A stretch of 64,000 nt of DNA, taken from Clostridium rectalis. Lineage in GTDB: Bacteria; Bacillota; Clostridia; Clostridiales; Clostridiaceae. Made by a program: the position numbers and the translations under genes. Positions 43,431-53,293 of the stretch are shown piece after piece. The DNA is taken from assembly GCF_900626095.1 (NCBI RefSeq), contig NZ_UYZZ01000002.1, forward strand, positions 62,001 through 126,000, read 5' to 3'. The stretch's first letter is position 1. Each line of letters starts with the position of its first letter. Under the pieces are notes generated by a model. That model made no database searches and was not told the origin of the DNA. It saw only the letters and a program-made list of their open reading frames with translations.

Positions 43431-43766
43431 AACATTCTCCTTATATAATAAAAATTATTATTTAATAATATTTTATAATTATAATTATAACTATATTTTT
43501 ATACTTTTTCAAAAGATTCCTAATTAATTTCAATAATTATTCCCAATAATTTAAGAAAAATAATAAGATTTTACTATAAGAACTTAAAATATATTATTTT
43601 ATTCATTATAAAGTTGTTTACACACAATATTTATAATCATTTTATTTATAAATATACTTACTATAAATCCTTTCAAATTTTTATAATTAAAAAATATTAT
43701 TTGTACTAACAAAAAATATACGTTATCATTATAATATGAACATAATTAATTTAGGGGGGTAATACC
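43431..43766. promoter_or_regulatory. Divergent AT-rich control region of ahbC and the TIGR04076 gene
   Basis: The minus strand has TTGAAA (43507-43512), a 17-nt spacer and TATAAT (43484-43489), a near-consensus promoter for the ahb operon. Its -10 box lies in a run of ATTATA repeats that could bind a Fur/PerR-type protein, though no full box is met. On the plus side a weaker TTGTAC/TATCAT pair precedes 43767. I see no gene in the gap. Confidence 0.6.
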
Positions 43767-44081
43767 ATGGAAAACTCAAAAAAATATGATGTTAAAATTA
43801 CAGTGTTAAAAAAAACTATTGTAGAAGATATTCATAAAGAATATGCTAAAGATGCTGTACCTGTTGTCTGTTCAAAGAGTGAAGAAGGAGATATATTTAT
43901 ATCTAAAAATGCTACTCAACCAGAAGGTTTTTGTAATGGTGCTTGGAAGGGAATTTCTGATACCGTTTACGTTTTAGCTTCTGGTGAAAATAATCCACAT
44001 GTTAAACAAGATGGAATAGCTATACGTTGTTGTAACGACGGTCTACATCCAGTTATATACAAACTAGAAAGACTTGCATAG
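43767..44081 (+). CDS. TIGR04076-family protein, 104 aa
   Basis: This 104-aa soluble protein matches the TIGR04076 pattern: KITVLKKTI near the start, EGDIFISK, then PEGFCNGAWKGISDTVYVLASG in the middle and a C-terminal GIAIRCCNDGLHPVIYKLERL. The family has no assigned function. Four cysteines, in VVCSK, GFCNG and RCC, may bind metal. AGGGGGGT precedes the ATG. It is divergent from the heme operon, which may only be chance. Confidence 0.85.
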   Translation: MENSKKYDVKITVLKKTIVEDIHKEYAKDAVPVVCSKSEEGDIFISKNATQPEGFCNGAWKGISDTVYVLASGENNPHVKQDGIAIRCCNDGLHPVIYKLERLA

Positions 44082-44090
44082 TTAATAAAT

Positions 44091-44121
44091 AAAAAAACAC
44101 TACGTTTTTACGTAGTGTTTT
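44091..44121. terminator. Bidirectional terminator of the TIGR04076 gene and rnpB
   Basis: A 12-bp stem around AAAACACTACGT has TTTTTTT on the minus strand (44091-44097), ending rnpB, and TTTTATAC on the plus side, ending the protein gene. Confidence 0.85.
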
Positions 44122-44141
44122 ATACTAATTATAAACGACCA

Positions 44142-44477
44142 AACCTATAAGCGGAGTTCTGTGTTAAACAGTCATCTATCTAGGTCTATTGTTACCAATA
44201 GACTCAAGCGATACTACCCGGAAGCGGGACGGGCCATCCCTTTATGCTTCCCTATTCGATCTTGCTCCAGATGGGGTTTACATAGCCGCAAAGTCGCCAA
44301 TGCGCTGGTGAGCTCTTACCTCGCCTTTCCACCCTTACCGAAGTAAACTTCGGCGGTATATCTCTGTTGCACTTTCCTTCAAGTCACCCTGACTGGGTAT
44401 TATCCAGCACCCTGCCCTATGGAGCTCCGACTTTCCTCTCCTGCTATAAGCAGCAGCGACTGTCTGGCTTACTCGCA
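44142..44477 (-). ncRNA. rnpB: RNase P RNA, bacterial class A
   Basis: The minus strand holds the catalytic RNA of RNase P, which trims tRNA 5' ends. It starts near GAGTAAGCCAGACAGTCGC, has the conserved GAGGAAAGTC and CAGGGTGCTGG blocks, GGTGGAAAGGCGAGGTAAGAG in the middle, GGGATGGCCCGTCCCGC (type A region) and ends near CTCCGCTTATAGG. GTAAGC at the 5' end pairs with GCTTAT at the 3' end to form helix P1. The ends are good to about five bases. Confidence 0.97.
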
Positions 44478-44483
44478 AAATAT

Positions 44484-44512
44484 ATAATAACACATACCAA
44501 TATAAATTGCAA
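44484..44512 (-). promoter_or_regulatory. rnpB promoter
   Basis: TTGCAA (44507-44512), a 17-nt spacer and TATTAT (44484-44489) place the start at about 44477, matching the expected RNA 5' end. Confidence 0.75.
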
Positions 44513-44540
44513 CTAATTTTTTAATTTTAAGCTATACATC

Positions 44541-45254
44541 TTAAATATTGTCTAGTAGAAGTATTCTTCCACAATTATCACAATACACTATTTCTTTTTT
44601 CTTATTTAAATCATCTATTGTCTTTGTAGAAATTTTTACTTTACACCCTGTGCACACACCATTTTCTACTAATGCAATAGCATTTTTTTTCCTTTGTCTT
44701 ACTTCTTTAAATTCTTTTAATATCTCTATTGGGATTTTATTTGTTATTCTATCTATACTATCTTTATTACTCCTATACTCATTCTTACATTTTTTTAAGT
44801 TATTATTTACATCTTCCTTATACTTATAAAAATCATTCCTTATTTTTTCTATTTTTAATTTTAATTCTTTTAAGTCTCTTTCTAAATTTTCTTCTCTATC
44901 TAATAAATTAATTAGTATGTCTTCTTTTATTTTAACTATACTTTTCTTTTCATCAATCTCCCTTTGAATATTATTTATCATTTTAATATCATTGCCATAT
45001 TTATTATAAAGATCAAATTCATCTTTATCTAATTCCACTTTAATCTGATCTATTTCAGAGTTTATTACAAAACTTCTACTATTAATTTCTTCAAGCTTAT
45101 TTTTTTTATTTAAGTACTCATTCTTTAACAAATTAAATTTTTTTTTCATAGAATCTAATACAACTATATAGGATTTATCCTTTAACACCTTATAATTTTC
45201 TTCTAATTTAGTATACCTATTCTGTAATTCTAATAGCATTTTTTCATTATTCAT
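44541..45254 (-). CDS. Coiled-coil protein with C4 zinc ribbon
   Basis: The 237-aa protein is a long coiled coil (about residues 5-180, rich in Lys, Glu, Asp, Ile) ending in a C4 zinc ribbon with CTGCKVKIS and CDNCGR. This matches the DUF164/C4-type zinc-ribbon family found after trmK and nif3 in Firmicutes; its role is not settled. I start it at ATG 45254, behind AAAGGAGGG. It is the last gene of the dgt-proximal housekeeping run, next to rnpB. Confidence 0.9.
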   Translation of the reverse strand: MNNEKMLLELQNRYTKLEENYKVLKDKSYIVVLDSMKKKFNLLKNEYLNKKNKLEEINSRSFVINSEIDQIKVELDKDEFDLYNKYGNDIKMINNIQREIDEKKSIVKIKEDILINLLDREENLERDLKELKLKIEKIRNDFYKYKEDVNNNLKKCKNEYRSNKDSIDRITNKIPIEILKEFKEVRQRKKNAIALVENGVCTGCKVKISTKTIDDLNKKKEIVYCDNCGRILLLDNI

Positions 45255-45317
45255 AAATAACCCTCCTTTTAAATATTTTACTATATAAAAAATAGAAATA
45301 AGCATACTAGCCTATTT

Positions 45318-46127
45318 CTATTTGTATTTATATGGTGACACAGTTTCTCTAGATATAATTATTTTATTACTATATCCCATAAATCTTATTCTATTCTCCA
45401 ACCATTTCCCAACAATTTTCATGCCAGGCCACTCTGTAGAAAAATGTCCAGCATCTATAACAGTTAATCCCTCTTCATTTAGATCACTTACATAATGATA
45501 GGTAGTATCCCCTGTAATAATACAATCAGCACCTAATCTCTTAGCTTTCCATAAGAAGTCATTACCACTTCCATTTATAACTGCAACCCTTCTTATACCC
45601 TTTTTATCTTCTCCAACATATCTTAAAGAAGCTATATCAAAAGCCTCTTTAACTTTTTCACATAGATTCTCCAATGTTATTTCACTATTTAAAGTAACAA
45701 TTCTTCCTATACCACATTTTTTATCCTCAGCATTAGCATTAATTTCTATAATATCATAGTCGTTAAAATCTAATAACCTCATTACTAAATCATTTATTCC
45801 ATCTCTAGTAGAATCAAGATTAGTATGACTAGAATAAAGACTTATATCATTTTTTATTAGTTGAATTATTTTTTTACCAAGAAGAGACTCAGTAGTAATG
45901 TTAGATGGCTTATTAAATAGTAATGGATGATGAGTTAATATAAAATTACACCCAACTTTTTTAGCTTCCTCAATAACCTTTAAAGTACAATCAAGAGCTA
46001 TTAAAATAGATGTAACTTCACATTCTGGATTTCCAACCATTAAACCAACATTATCATAATCTTCTTTTAACTTTAAAGGAGCAAACATTTCCATTATTTC
46101 CATTATATTACCTACTTTTAAAGCCAT
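45318..46127 (-). CDS. Nif3-like dinuclear metal-centre protein
   Basis: The 269-aa protein belongs to the Nif3/YqfO family, which forms toroidal hexamers with a two-metal site. Metal-site histidines are visible in LTHHPLLF (about residue 65), SSHTNLD (about 98) and DAGHFSTE (about 220), plus DYDNVGLMVG near the start. It lacks the extra inserted PII-like domain seen in longer Firmicute members. The biochemical role is unsettled; GTP cyclohydrolase-like activity has been proposed for relatives. It overlaps trmK by ten bases. Confidence 0.9.
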   Translation of the reverse strand: MALKVGNIMEIMEMFAPLKLKEDYDNVGLMVGNPECEVTSILIALDCTLKVIEEAKKVGCNFILTHHPLLFNKPSNITTESLLGKKIIQLIKNDISLYSSHTNLDSTRDGINDLVMRLLDFNDYDIIEINANAEDKKCGIGRIVTLNSEITLENLCEKVKEAFDIASLRYVGEDKKGIRRVAVINGSGNDFLWKAKRLGADCIITGDTTYHYVSDLNEEGLTVIDAGHFSTEWPGMKIVGKWLENRIRFMGYSNKIIISRETVSPYKYK

Positions 46128-46807
46128 TCTAACAACTCCTTTAATTTGAATATTTTTCTTTTTACTTCCTCTCTTCTAACCGCTGCAAGTTTAGTATCTT
46201 CTGTTATAGCTATTAATATCCTATTATTTTTTTCTATCTTTTTTAATATATATTCCTTAATGAGGGGATGATTATTTTCCAACAAATATTTACTTACTTC
46301 GTAAAAAACATTGTCTATTTTTGTTGATTTTTTCGAATACTTTACTTTAATTATCTCATAAAATTTATTTTCGTCAACACATAATTCTTCCTCTATTATT
46401 TTATATCCATTATTATATACATACTCTCTAAATATTTCTGGATTCTGTACGGGCTGAACTATTAAATAATCCAAATCTTTAAATATATCTTTGCCCTCTT
46501 CAACTATATCTTTTATTAAATTGCCACCCATACCTGCTACTATAGCACAATTAACTTCTTTTGATTTTAATGTAGTAAGTCCTGATCCTATTCTACACTC
46601 AATAAACTTGTCCAAACCCTCAGATTTAATATTAAATTTAGCTTTATTTATAGGACCTTTATTAATATCTGAAGCAATAACTTTTTTACATATATCATTA
46701 CTTATAAGGTAAATAGGTATATATCCATGGTCCGTTCCTATATCTGCACATGCGTAACATTTATCCACCATATTTGCAATAGTTTTTAATCTCAAACTCA
46801 ACTCCAT
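46118..46807 (-). CDS. trmK: tRNA (adenine(22)-N1)-methyltransferase
   Basis: TrmK methylates N1 of A22 in tRNA using SAM. The 229-aa protein starts LSLRLKTIANMV and has the SAM-binding block ADIGTDHGYIPIYL (about residues 22-35), IVAGMGGNLI (about 90) and IVQPVQNPEIFREY (about 118), all hallmarks of the family, plus a helical C-terminal domain. I use ATG 46807 because GGAG lies seven bases before it. The nif3-like gene overlaps its 3' end. Confidence 0.93.
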   Translation of the reverse strand: MELSLRLKTIANMVDKCYACADIGTDHGYIPIYLISNDICKKVIASDINKGPINKAKFNIKSEGLDKFIECRIGSGLTTLKSKEVNCAIVAGMGGNLIKDIVEEGKDIFKDLDYLIVQPVQNPEIFREYVYNNGYKIIEEELCVDENKFYEIIKVKYSKKSTKIDNVFYEVSKYLLENNHPLIKEYILKKIEKNNRILIAITEDTKLAAVRREEVKRKIFKLKELLEWL

Positions 46808-46831
46808 TTTCATTCTCCATTCTAGTAAAAT

Positions 46832-47716
46832 CTAAAAGGTAACAAGAATTCTACCTTGTATTATAAAAAATAGTAAAGCCACTATAAGTGATACATATAT
46901 AAATTTGTAAGCGGATTTTTTATCATATTTTGAATAAAAGTACGATGAATAATACATACAAAGTAAAATAGCCATATTTAAAACCCCATAAGTCATTTGT
47001 TTAAATGCAAATTGTTTACCCGTTCCCATTTTTACTGGTTCAAAATTAGCATTGAAGCTAAGTGGCATTTGCTCAGGTAGTTTACCATATAGATACAAAA
47101 CAAACGGTGTTAAAGTCAAATATATTATTATTAATGTAACTATTCCAAATGGTATAATAAACTTTTTGTCTTTATAAAAATTAGTATTTTTATTAAATTT
47201 ATATTCCCACTTTTTAAGTTGAATTTCCTTATTTTTTAATATTTCTTCAAACTCTCCTGCATTTTCTGGAGATAATCCATACACCATATCCTCTGTTTTT
47301 AAATAGAATATATTACTATTAGATGTAATGTACATTTTTGTAGTTCCTATATTATCTATTATAGATTTTCCCAATGCAAAATTATCTTTACCATATCCAT
47401 AAAGCTTTATACCTTTTATTCTCCCCTGACTTTTATTATATCCTTTAATTTCTTTAAGTGATATTTTTTCCTCTTTTAGTCCAAATATATTATATATGTA
47501 TATATATTTATCATCGATACTATATTTTAAGGACATATACATAAATATATAATGAAACTCATATATATTTATTACTATTAATGCTACTTTAATTAAATTT
47601 GATAATTCATATGAATTTATAAAAAATAATAATAATACTATAAAGCCATTATATAATAATGTTTCCATTATTATATATGGCATTCCTTTTCCTTTTATAG
47701 ATTTAAAGTTTTGCAT
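46832..47716 (-). CDS. Membrane protein with bacterial PH-like and DUF1648-like regions
   Basis: The 294-aa protein has two N-terminal helices (about residues 12-60), a soluble PH-like domain (about 65-160, YSIDDKYIYIYNIFGLKEEKIS), a helix near 190, a DUF1648-like segment LPEQMPLSFNANFEPV (about 212) and two more C-terminal helices. The function is unknown; such proteins are often annotated as putative membrane regulators or envelope factors. It is inserted between rpoD and trmK, 19 bases upstream of trmK, on the same strand. Confidence 0.8.
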   Translation of the reverse strand: MQNFKSIKGKGMPYIIMETLLYNGFIVLLLFFINSYELSNLIKVALIVINIYEFHYIFMYMSLKYSIDDKYIYIYNIFGLKEEKISLKEIKGYNKSQGRIKGIKLYGYGKDNFALGKSIIDNIGTTKMYITSNSNIFYLKTEDMVYGLSPENAGEFEEILKNKEIQLKKWEYKFNKNTNFYKDKKFIIPFGIVTLIIIYLTLTPFVLYLYGKLPEQMPLSFNANFEPVKMGTGKQFAFKQMTYGVLNMAILLCMYYSSYFYSKYDKKSAYKFIYVSLIVALLFFIIQGRILVTF

Positions 47717-47770
47717 ATACCCACCCTTTTCAATTATTTATAAATAAGTGTCCAAAATTAGTTATATGAA

Positions 47771-47792
47771 TAAAGCACCAAAAGGTGCTTTA
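47771..47792 (-). terminator. rpoD terminator
   Basis: A 9-bp stem (TAAAGCACC with GGTGCTTTA, loop AAAA) lies just past the rpoD stop. The T run is short, so read-through into the next gene is likely. Confidence 0.6.
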
Positions 47793-47795
47793 AAA

Positions 47796-48860
47796 TTAAT
47801 CTAAATAATCTTTTAATTTTTTACTTCTACTTGGGTGTCTGAGCTTTCTTAACGCCTTTGCTTCTATCTGTCTAATTCTTTCTCTTGTTACATTAAATTC
47901 CTTTCCTACTTCTTCTAACGTTCTTGCCCTTCCATCATCTAATCCAAATCTTAGCCTTAATACTTTTTCTTCTCTTGGAGTTAATGTATCCAACACATTT
48001 ATAAGCTGCTCTTTTAGCATTGTAAATGCCGCCGCTTCTGCTGGTGCTGGTGCATCATCATCAGGTATAAAATCACCTAAGTGACTATCTTCTTCTTCTC
48101 CTATTGGAGTTTCCAGTGATACAGGTTCTTGAGCAATTTTCATGATTTCTCTTACTTTATCTACAGGCATTTCCATCTGTTTTGCTACTTCCTCTGGTAT
48201 TGGTTCCCTACCAAGCTCTTGTAAAAGTTGTCTTGACACTCTTATTAATTTATTTATAGTTTCTACCATATGAACTGGTATTCTTATTGTCCTCGCTTGA
48301 TCCGCTATTGCCCTTGTTATAGCTTGCCTAATCCACCATGTAGCATAAGTACTAAACTTATATCCTTTTCTATAATCAAACTTCTCTACAGCCTTTATAA
48401 GTCCTAAATTACCCTCTTGTATAAGATCTAAAAATAGCATTCCTCTTCCAACATATCTTTTCGCTATACTTACTACCAATCTTAGATTAGCTTCTGCCAA
48501 TTTTTTCTTTGCTATTGGATCTTCTTCTTCAATCCTTTTTGCAAGACTTATTTCTTCTTCTGATGAAAGTAGAGGCACTTTACCAATTTCTTTTAAATAC
48601 ATTCTTACAGGATCATCTATGGCAATTCCTTCTGGAACAGATAAATCTATTTCTTCTTCATGATTTTCTGCTTCTTGTGCATCTCCTACTACATCTATAC
48701 CCATTGATTCTAGCACTTCATATATTTTTTCTATCTGTTCTGGACTTAAATCAACTTCGTCTAATTCATCCATAATTTCTTTATATGTAAGGCTGCCATT
48801 CTTCTTGCCTTTTTCTATTAATTTTTTTACTAACTGCATTTTTGCATTTTTATCTTTCAT
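47796..48860 (-). CDS. rpoD: RNA polymerase primary sigma factor SigA
   Basis: The 354-aa housekeeping sigma factor has region 1.1 (about residues 1-75), region 1.2/2 with [55 protein letters not shown], region 3 and region 4.2 with [30 protein letters not shown]. It recognises the TTGACA/TATAAT promoters seen across this window. I start it at ATG 48860, behind GGAGGC; the frame to 48881 overlaps dnaG. It forms the conserved dnaG-rpoD pair. Confidence 0.97.
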   Translation of the reverse strand: MKDKNAKMQLVKKLIEKGKKNGSLTYKEIMDELDEVDLSPEQIEKIYEVLESMGIDVVGDAQEAENHEEEIDLSVPEGIAIDDPVRMYLKEIGKVPLLSSEEEISLAKRIEEEDPIAKKKLAEANLRLVVSIAKRYVGRGMLFLDLIQEGNLGLIKAVEKFDYRKGYKFSTYATWWIRQAITRAIADQARTIRIPVHMVETINKLIRVSRQLLQELGREPIPEEVAKQMEMPVDKVREIMKIAQEPVSLETPIGEEEDSHLGDFIPDDDAPAPAEAAAFTMLKEQLINVLDTLTPREEKVLRLRFGLDDGRARTLEEVGKEFNVTRERIRQIEAKALRKLRHPSRSKKLKDYLD

Positions 48861-48880
48861 AATATTGCCTCCTTCCGCCA

Positions 48881-50647
48881 TTACTGCATACTTCCTAACT
48901 GTTTCTTGATACTTACAAGTTCTTGGGCTAATCTAAGTGATTCTTTTATTGCTCCTTGTGATTCATACTCCTTAATTTTAATCATAATTTCTTTTCTGGT
49001 CTCCTCTAATTTAAATTTTTTAATTTCCCTTATAAAATCTTCTATTAAAATTTTGTAATCGCAATTATCACTAATCAAATTAGTTTCCAAAATATTAACC
49101 CACTCTTTTATTACTTCACTATCTTCATACTTAGTCTCTATAATTTTTCCTATCTCTTTAACATCACAATTTCTATTTTCTAATATCGTTTTATATATCT
49201 TTTTATGTACGTTAAATATAAATCCATTTTCATCTAAAATATCACACATATAATCTAATGCTTCTTTATTGGAAACTATTAATTTTAAGAGTTTTCTTTC
49301 ACTCTTTACATATATTGGTTCTACATATAATTTATTCCCAAATTCCTCATCAATATTCATTTTTTCGTTACTATGTATGCTCTTTTGCATTTTTTCATTA
49401 ATTAAATCATATAATGCCTGTTCTTTTATACCTGTTTTATCAGAAATCTTTCTTATATAAATACCTTTTTCTACAGGATTTAAATCCTTTATTATTTCCA
49501 TAGCTGCTTCAGCATACTTAACCATATTTTGGGTTTTGGATAAATCTATTCCTTCACTAGCTTTTTTTATTTTATAATCTATAAGTTCTAAAGCCTTGCC
49601 TGCAAGCTTTAAAAACGCTTCTTTGCCATAGTTTTTTATAAATTCATCTGGATCCTTTCCAGCTGGTATAGAAAGTACTCTTACATCAAACCCTTCATTT
49701 TTCAGAACATCTAATCCTCTCATAGTAGCCTTTTGCCCAGCTACATCTGCATCATAGGATATTATGACCCTATCTGAATATCGTTTTAAAAGTTTAGCCT
49801 GATTGTGAGTTAAAGCAGTTCCAAGTGAAGCTACTGTTGAAAAAATTCCTTGTTGATGCAGAGATATACAATCCATATATCCCTCTACTATTATAAATGT
49901 CTTTTGTGGATTATTTTTAATTGCGAAATTTAACCCATATAAATTAATACCCTTTTTAAACACATTTGTCTCCGGAGAATTTAAATATTTAGGTTTGGAA
50001 TCATCCATAACTCTTCCTCCAAAACCTATAACCCTCCCCCTATAATCAAATACAGGAAATATAATTCTATTTCTAAATCTGTCATAAAAAGAACCTTTTT
50101 TACTTTTTATAACAAGACCGGCTGTAAGCATATCTAACTCTGTATATCCTTTAGACTTTAGATGTTTTAAAAGTCCATCCCACTTGTCCTGTGCATATCC
50201 TAATCCAAATTTTGTAATAGTTTTTAACTCTATTCCCCTATCAGTTAAATAAGTTAATGCTTTTTTGTTTTTTCTCAAGTTATAAAAAAAGTACCTTGCG
50301 GATTCTACATTAATTTTATAAAGCTTTTCATTAATATGTACTTCTCTTTTATCTTTATTGCTACTTATATCTATATTGGCTCTTTCAGCAAGTAATTGTA
50401 CCGCCTCTAAAAAGGGAACATTTTTTGTCTTCATAACAAAAGTTATTACATTTCCAGCTTCTCCACATCCAAAACATTTGTATATTTGTTTATCTGGAGT
50501 AACCGTAAAAGAAGGGGTCTTCTCATTATGAAATGGACACAACCCCGAATAATATCTACCTGTTCTTTTAAGTTTTGTAGTTTCTGAAACCACATCTACA
50601 ATGTCGTTTAGTTCTTTTACTTTTTCAATGACATCTTCCGATATCAA
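48881..50647 (-). CDS. dnaG: DNA primase
   Basis: DnaG makes RNA primers at the replication fork. The 588-aa protein has the N-terminal zinc ribbon ([11 protein letters not shown] and [10 protein letters not shown], about residues 37-65), a catalytic core with [22 protein letters not shown], a TOPRIM domain with IIVEGYMD (about 258) and [11 protein letters not shown] (about 300), and a C-terminal helicase-binding domain. Its stop lies 20 bases before the rpoD start, giving the classic macromolecular-synthesis arrangement. The 277-base gap upstream is AT-rich, without a clear promoter match. Confidence 0.96.
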   Translation of the reverse strand: MISEDVIEKVKELNDIVDVVSETTKLKRTGRYYSGLCPFHNEKTPSFTVTPDKQIYKCFGCGEAGNVITFVMKTKNVPFLEAVQLLAERANIDISSNKDKREVHINEKLYKINVESARYFFYNLRKNKKALTYLTDRGIELKTITKFGLGYAQDKWDGLLKHLKSKGYTELDMLTAGLVIKSKKGSFYDRFRNRIIFPVFDYRGRVIGFGGRVMDDSKPKYLNSPETNVFKKGINLYGLNFAIKNNPQKTFIIVEGYMDCISLHQQGIFSTVASLGTALTHNQAKLLKRYSDRVIISYDADVAGQKATMRGLDVLKNEGFDVRVLSIPAGKDPDEFIKNYGKEAFLKLAGKALELIDYKIKKASEGIDLSKTQNMVKYAEAAMEIIKDLNPVEKGIYIRKISDKTGIKEQALYDLINEKMQKSIHSNEKMNIDEEFGNKLYVEPIYVKSERKLLKLIVSNKEALDYMCDILDENGFIFNVHKKIYKTILENRNCDVKEIGKIIETKYEDSEVIKEWVNILETNLISDNCDYKILIEDFIREIKKFKLEETRKEIMIKIKEYESQGAIKESLRLAQELVSIKKQLGSMQ

Positions 50648-50924
50648 TTATACATTTCACCTTACCTTTTTTTAATAATAAATTTTAATTAAATTTTTTC
50701 AAATAATTTGTATATGTTTTTAAATTTTCCTCAACAAAGTTTTATATATTCGACAAAAATTAAGATATTCCTTCTTAGTATAAAAATATTTTACCAAAAT
50801 TATCTTTAACTATAATATATATTCTTTATAAAAATTAAATATCCTTCAAAATTATAATTTTTTATGGATATATAAGCAAGTATTATTATACCCTAAATCA
50901 ACTGAATTTTATTCCCATTTTTCA

Positions 50925-51959
50925 TCAATAAATAACAATTTTAGGAACATATATCTTATTAAATAAAAAAAGACAATAATCATCACTCATCCCGGATATA
51001 TAATCCGCAACTCCTTGATATAATCCTTCTTCATCTACTATATCTTTATAAAGCTTTGGCATATTATCAGGATACTTGTAATAATGTTCAAATACCTGAT
51101 ATAAAACAAATTTAGCCTTATCCCTCTCCTCTTTTAAAATAGTTCCTTTATACACATTTCTAAACATAAAGCTTCTTAACTCTCTTAAAGCATTTTCTAT
51201 TCCTTCACTTAAAGCTACTTCTTTAACATTGTTTTCAATATTATTTAAAGTAGTATATATGCAATCCCTAACTAAAGTATCCACCCTAGTGCTATGGGTT
51301 TTACCTAAAATATTTAATAGCTGGTTTGGAATATTTTCCTGATTTATCATGCCTGCTCTTATTGAATCATCTATATCATGATTTACATAAGCAATTTTGT
51401 CACTGTATTTCACTATTTGTCCTTCTAAAGTACATGCCTTTATAGATTTCTTACTGTAGGAAAATCCACTATGATAAAGTATACCATTTAATACTTCATT
51501 CGTTAAGTTTAAACCTTTCCCTTGTTTTTCAATTTTTGTAAGTACTCTTATACTATTTTTATTATGAGCAAAACCATTTGGTAATAAACTATTTAAAACC
51601 TCTTCTCCACTATGTGCAAAGGCTACATGACCTATATCATGCCCCAGAGAAATAGCCTCTATTAAATCTTCATTTAAGCCGATTGCCTTACCTATAGTTT
51701 TGGCTATCTGGGCCACCTCTAATGTATGGGTAAGCCTTGTTCTATAGTGATCACCAGAAGTTTTAATATAAACCTGAGTCTTGTGCTTCAATCTTCTAAA
51801 AGACTTACTATGTATTATTCTATCTCTATCCACCATAAAACATGTTCTTACTTCGTCAAATTCCTCCTTATTCTTTCTTCCCTTAGATTTACTAGAAAAC
51901 GCAGCATAAGGGATTAATATTTTTTTTTCTGCATTTTCTATATTTTTCCTTATACTCAT
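50925..51959 (-). CDS. dgt: Deoxyguanosinetriphosphate triphosphohydrolase-like protein
   Basis: Dgt-type HD hydrolases cut dGTP or other dNTPs to deoxynucleoside and triphosphate. The 344-aa protein has [21 protein letters not shown] (about residues 45-65), the HD metal site in [12 protein letters not shown] (about 75) and [17 protein letters not shown] (about 105). The substrate range of this shorter clostridial type is unproven. It lies 277 bases upstream of dnaG on the same strand, a common order in clostridia. Confidence 0.92.
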   Translation of the reverse strand: MSIRKNIENAEKKILIPYAAFSSKSKGRKNKEEFDEVRTCFMVDRDRIIHSKSFRRLKHKTQVYIKTSGDHYRTRLTHTLEVAQIAKTIGKAIGLNEDLIEAISLGHDIGHVAFAHSGEEVLNSLLPNGFAHNKNSIRVLTKIEKQGKGLNLTNEVLNGILYHSGFSYSKKSIKACTLEGQIVKYSDKIAYVNHDIDDSIRAGMINQENIPNQLLNILGKTHSTRVDTLVRDCIYTTLNNIENNVKEVALSEGIENALRELRSFMFRNVYKGTILKEERDKAKFVLYQVFEHYYKYPDNMPKLYKDIVDEEGLYQGVADYISGMSDDYCLFLFNKIYVPKIVIY

Positions 51960-52185
51960 AATATCATCACCACAATTTAAATATTCTATATTCTATTTAA
52001 AACTCCTTTTTTTCTTTAATTAATTAATATATTTACAAAATATATTAATTATTTTATTTTAATTCAACATTATTTTTATTCTTTAATATGAATTTTAATT
52101 TTATAAATTATACTAGATATTTATGTATATTATAAATAGTTTAATAATATCATTATAAAGAGACAACTTATTAAGGAGTGTTTTT

Positions 52186-53253
52186 ATGAGTTATGCTGCA
52201 CAAAAATATAGCGCAGATATATTTTCAGAAGAAAATATTAAAAAATGTGTTCTTCCTTATTATGGTTTAGAAACTGCTATAGTAACACAAATAAAATTTA
52301 AAGATACAGATAAACAAAGAGCAGTTTATAGAATAGATGACACCAACAATAGTTATTGCTTAAAAAAAGTATATTTTTCTAAAGAAGAATTACTATTTGT
52401 ATACTCCTCTATAGAATGGTTTTATCGAAACAATATAAAAGTCCCTAGAATTCTACCTACTTTAGACGGTGGAAGATTTGTGAATTATAATGATATGTTA
52501 TTTATACTTACTCCTTGGATAGATGGCTCAAAATGCAACTATGATATAAAAGAGAATATTCTTTCCTCTTCTGAAAATCTTGCAAAAATGCATAATTGTT
52601 CGGAAAAATTTCATTCTATTAAAGGTAGCTTAGTAAGAAAAAGTTTTGATAATATTAATGCGTCAACTTGTAAACACTTTAATCACTTATTAAAATATTC
52701 AAACTCTGCTTTTAAATACAAAGATAAGTTTTCAAAATTATTTTTACAACATTTTGATACAAATATATCTATGGCTCAAACTGTATCAAGCATAAGTAAT
52801 AACATAAAAACTGATAACCTTTCTAAGTCTTTATGTCACCTTGATTATGTTAATAAAAATATAATATTAGATACTAATAATAACATATGGGTTATAGACT
52901 TTGATAAATGTAGAATAGATTACTGTGTACATGACATTTCATACTTTATGAGAAGATTTATGAAAAGAACCGGTACCAATTGGGATTTTTCTCTAGCAAT
53001 AGACTGTCTTAATTCTTATGAAAAGTTTCGTTCTTTAAATTTAGATGAATACAAATATATATTAGTATACCTAGGCTTTCCTCAAAAGTATTGGAAAATA
53101 TCCAGGGATTATTATAAAAATATCCGTAAATGTAACAAAAACTCCTTTGTAAAGTTATTAAATAAAGCCATAGAAAATGATACCTATCAATATGAGTTTT
53201 TATACCAATTCATTAATTATATAGAAAATAAATTTAATGCAAAACTATATTAA
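52186..53253 (+). CDS. CotS-like spore-coat kinase-fold protein
   Basis: The 355-aa protein has an aminoglycoside-phosphotransferase-like kinase fold of the CotS/CotI type: a Lys-containing beta region (NSYCLKKVYFSKEE, about 62-75), LCHLDYVNKNIILD (about 216-229, the HxDxxxxN-type catalytic loop) and WVIDFDKCRID (about 235, the metal-binding Asp). Family members are spore-coat proteins. That suggests expression in the mother cell during sporulation, but I cannot assign a sporulation sigma promoter with confidence. AAGGAG precedes the ATG. Confidence 0.88.
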   Translation: MSYAAQKYSADIFSEENIKKCVLPYYGLETAIVTQIKFKDTDKQRAVYRIDDTNNSYCLKKVYFSKEELLFVYSSIEWFYRNNIKVPRILPTLDGGRFVNYNDMLFILTPWIDGSKCNYDIKENILSSSENLAKMHNCSEKFHSIKGSLVRKSFDNINASTCKHFNHLLKYSNSAFKYKDKFSKLFLQHFDTNISMAQTVSSISNNIKTDNLSKSLCHLDYVNKNIILDTNNNIWVIDFDKCRIDYCVHDISYFMRRFMKRTGTNWDFSLAIDCLNSYEKFRSLNLDEYKYILVYLGFPQKYWKISRDYYKNIRKCNKNSFVKLLNKAIENDTYQYEFLYQFINYIENKFNAKLY

Positions 53254-53287
53254 AATAAGCTCTGCAAAACTATCGCAGAGCTTATTT
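53253..53287. terminator. Bidirectional terminator between cotS-like gene and ppdK
   Basis: A 13-bp perfect stem (53253-53265 with 53275-53287) around AGCTCTGC separates convergent genes, with TTATTTAAA and its mirror on the two sides. Confidence 0.8.
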
Positions 53288-53293
53288 AAAACT

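Noticed and set aside
43481-43500. Fur or PerR box at the ahbC promoter
   Set aside because: The ATTATA repeats give half of a PerR-like box but no full palindrome; AT-rich sequence makes this expected.
44161-44346. Plus-strand reading frame of 61 codons
   Set aside because: It lies wholly within the RNase P RNA gene on the other strand.
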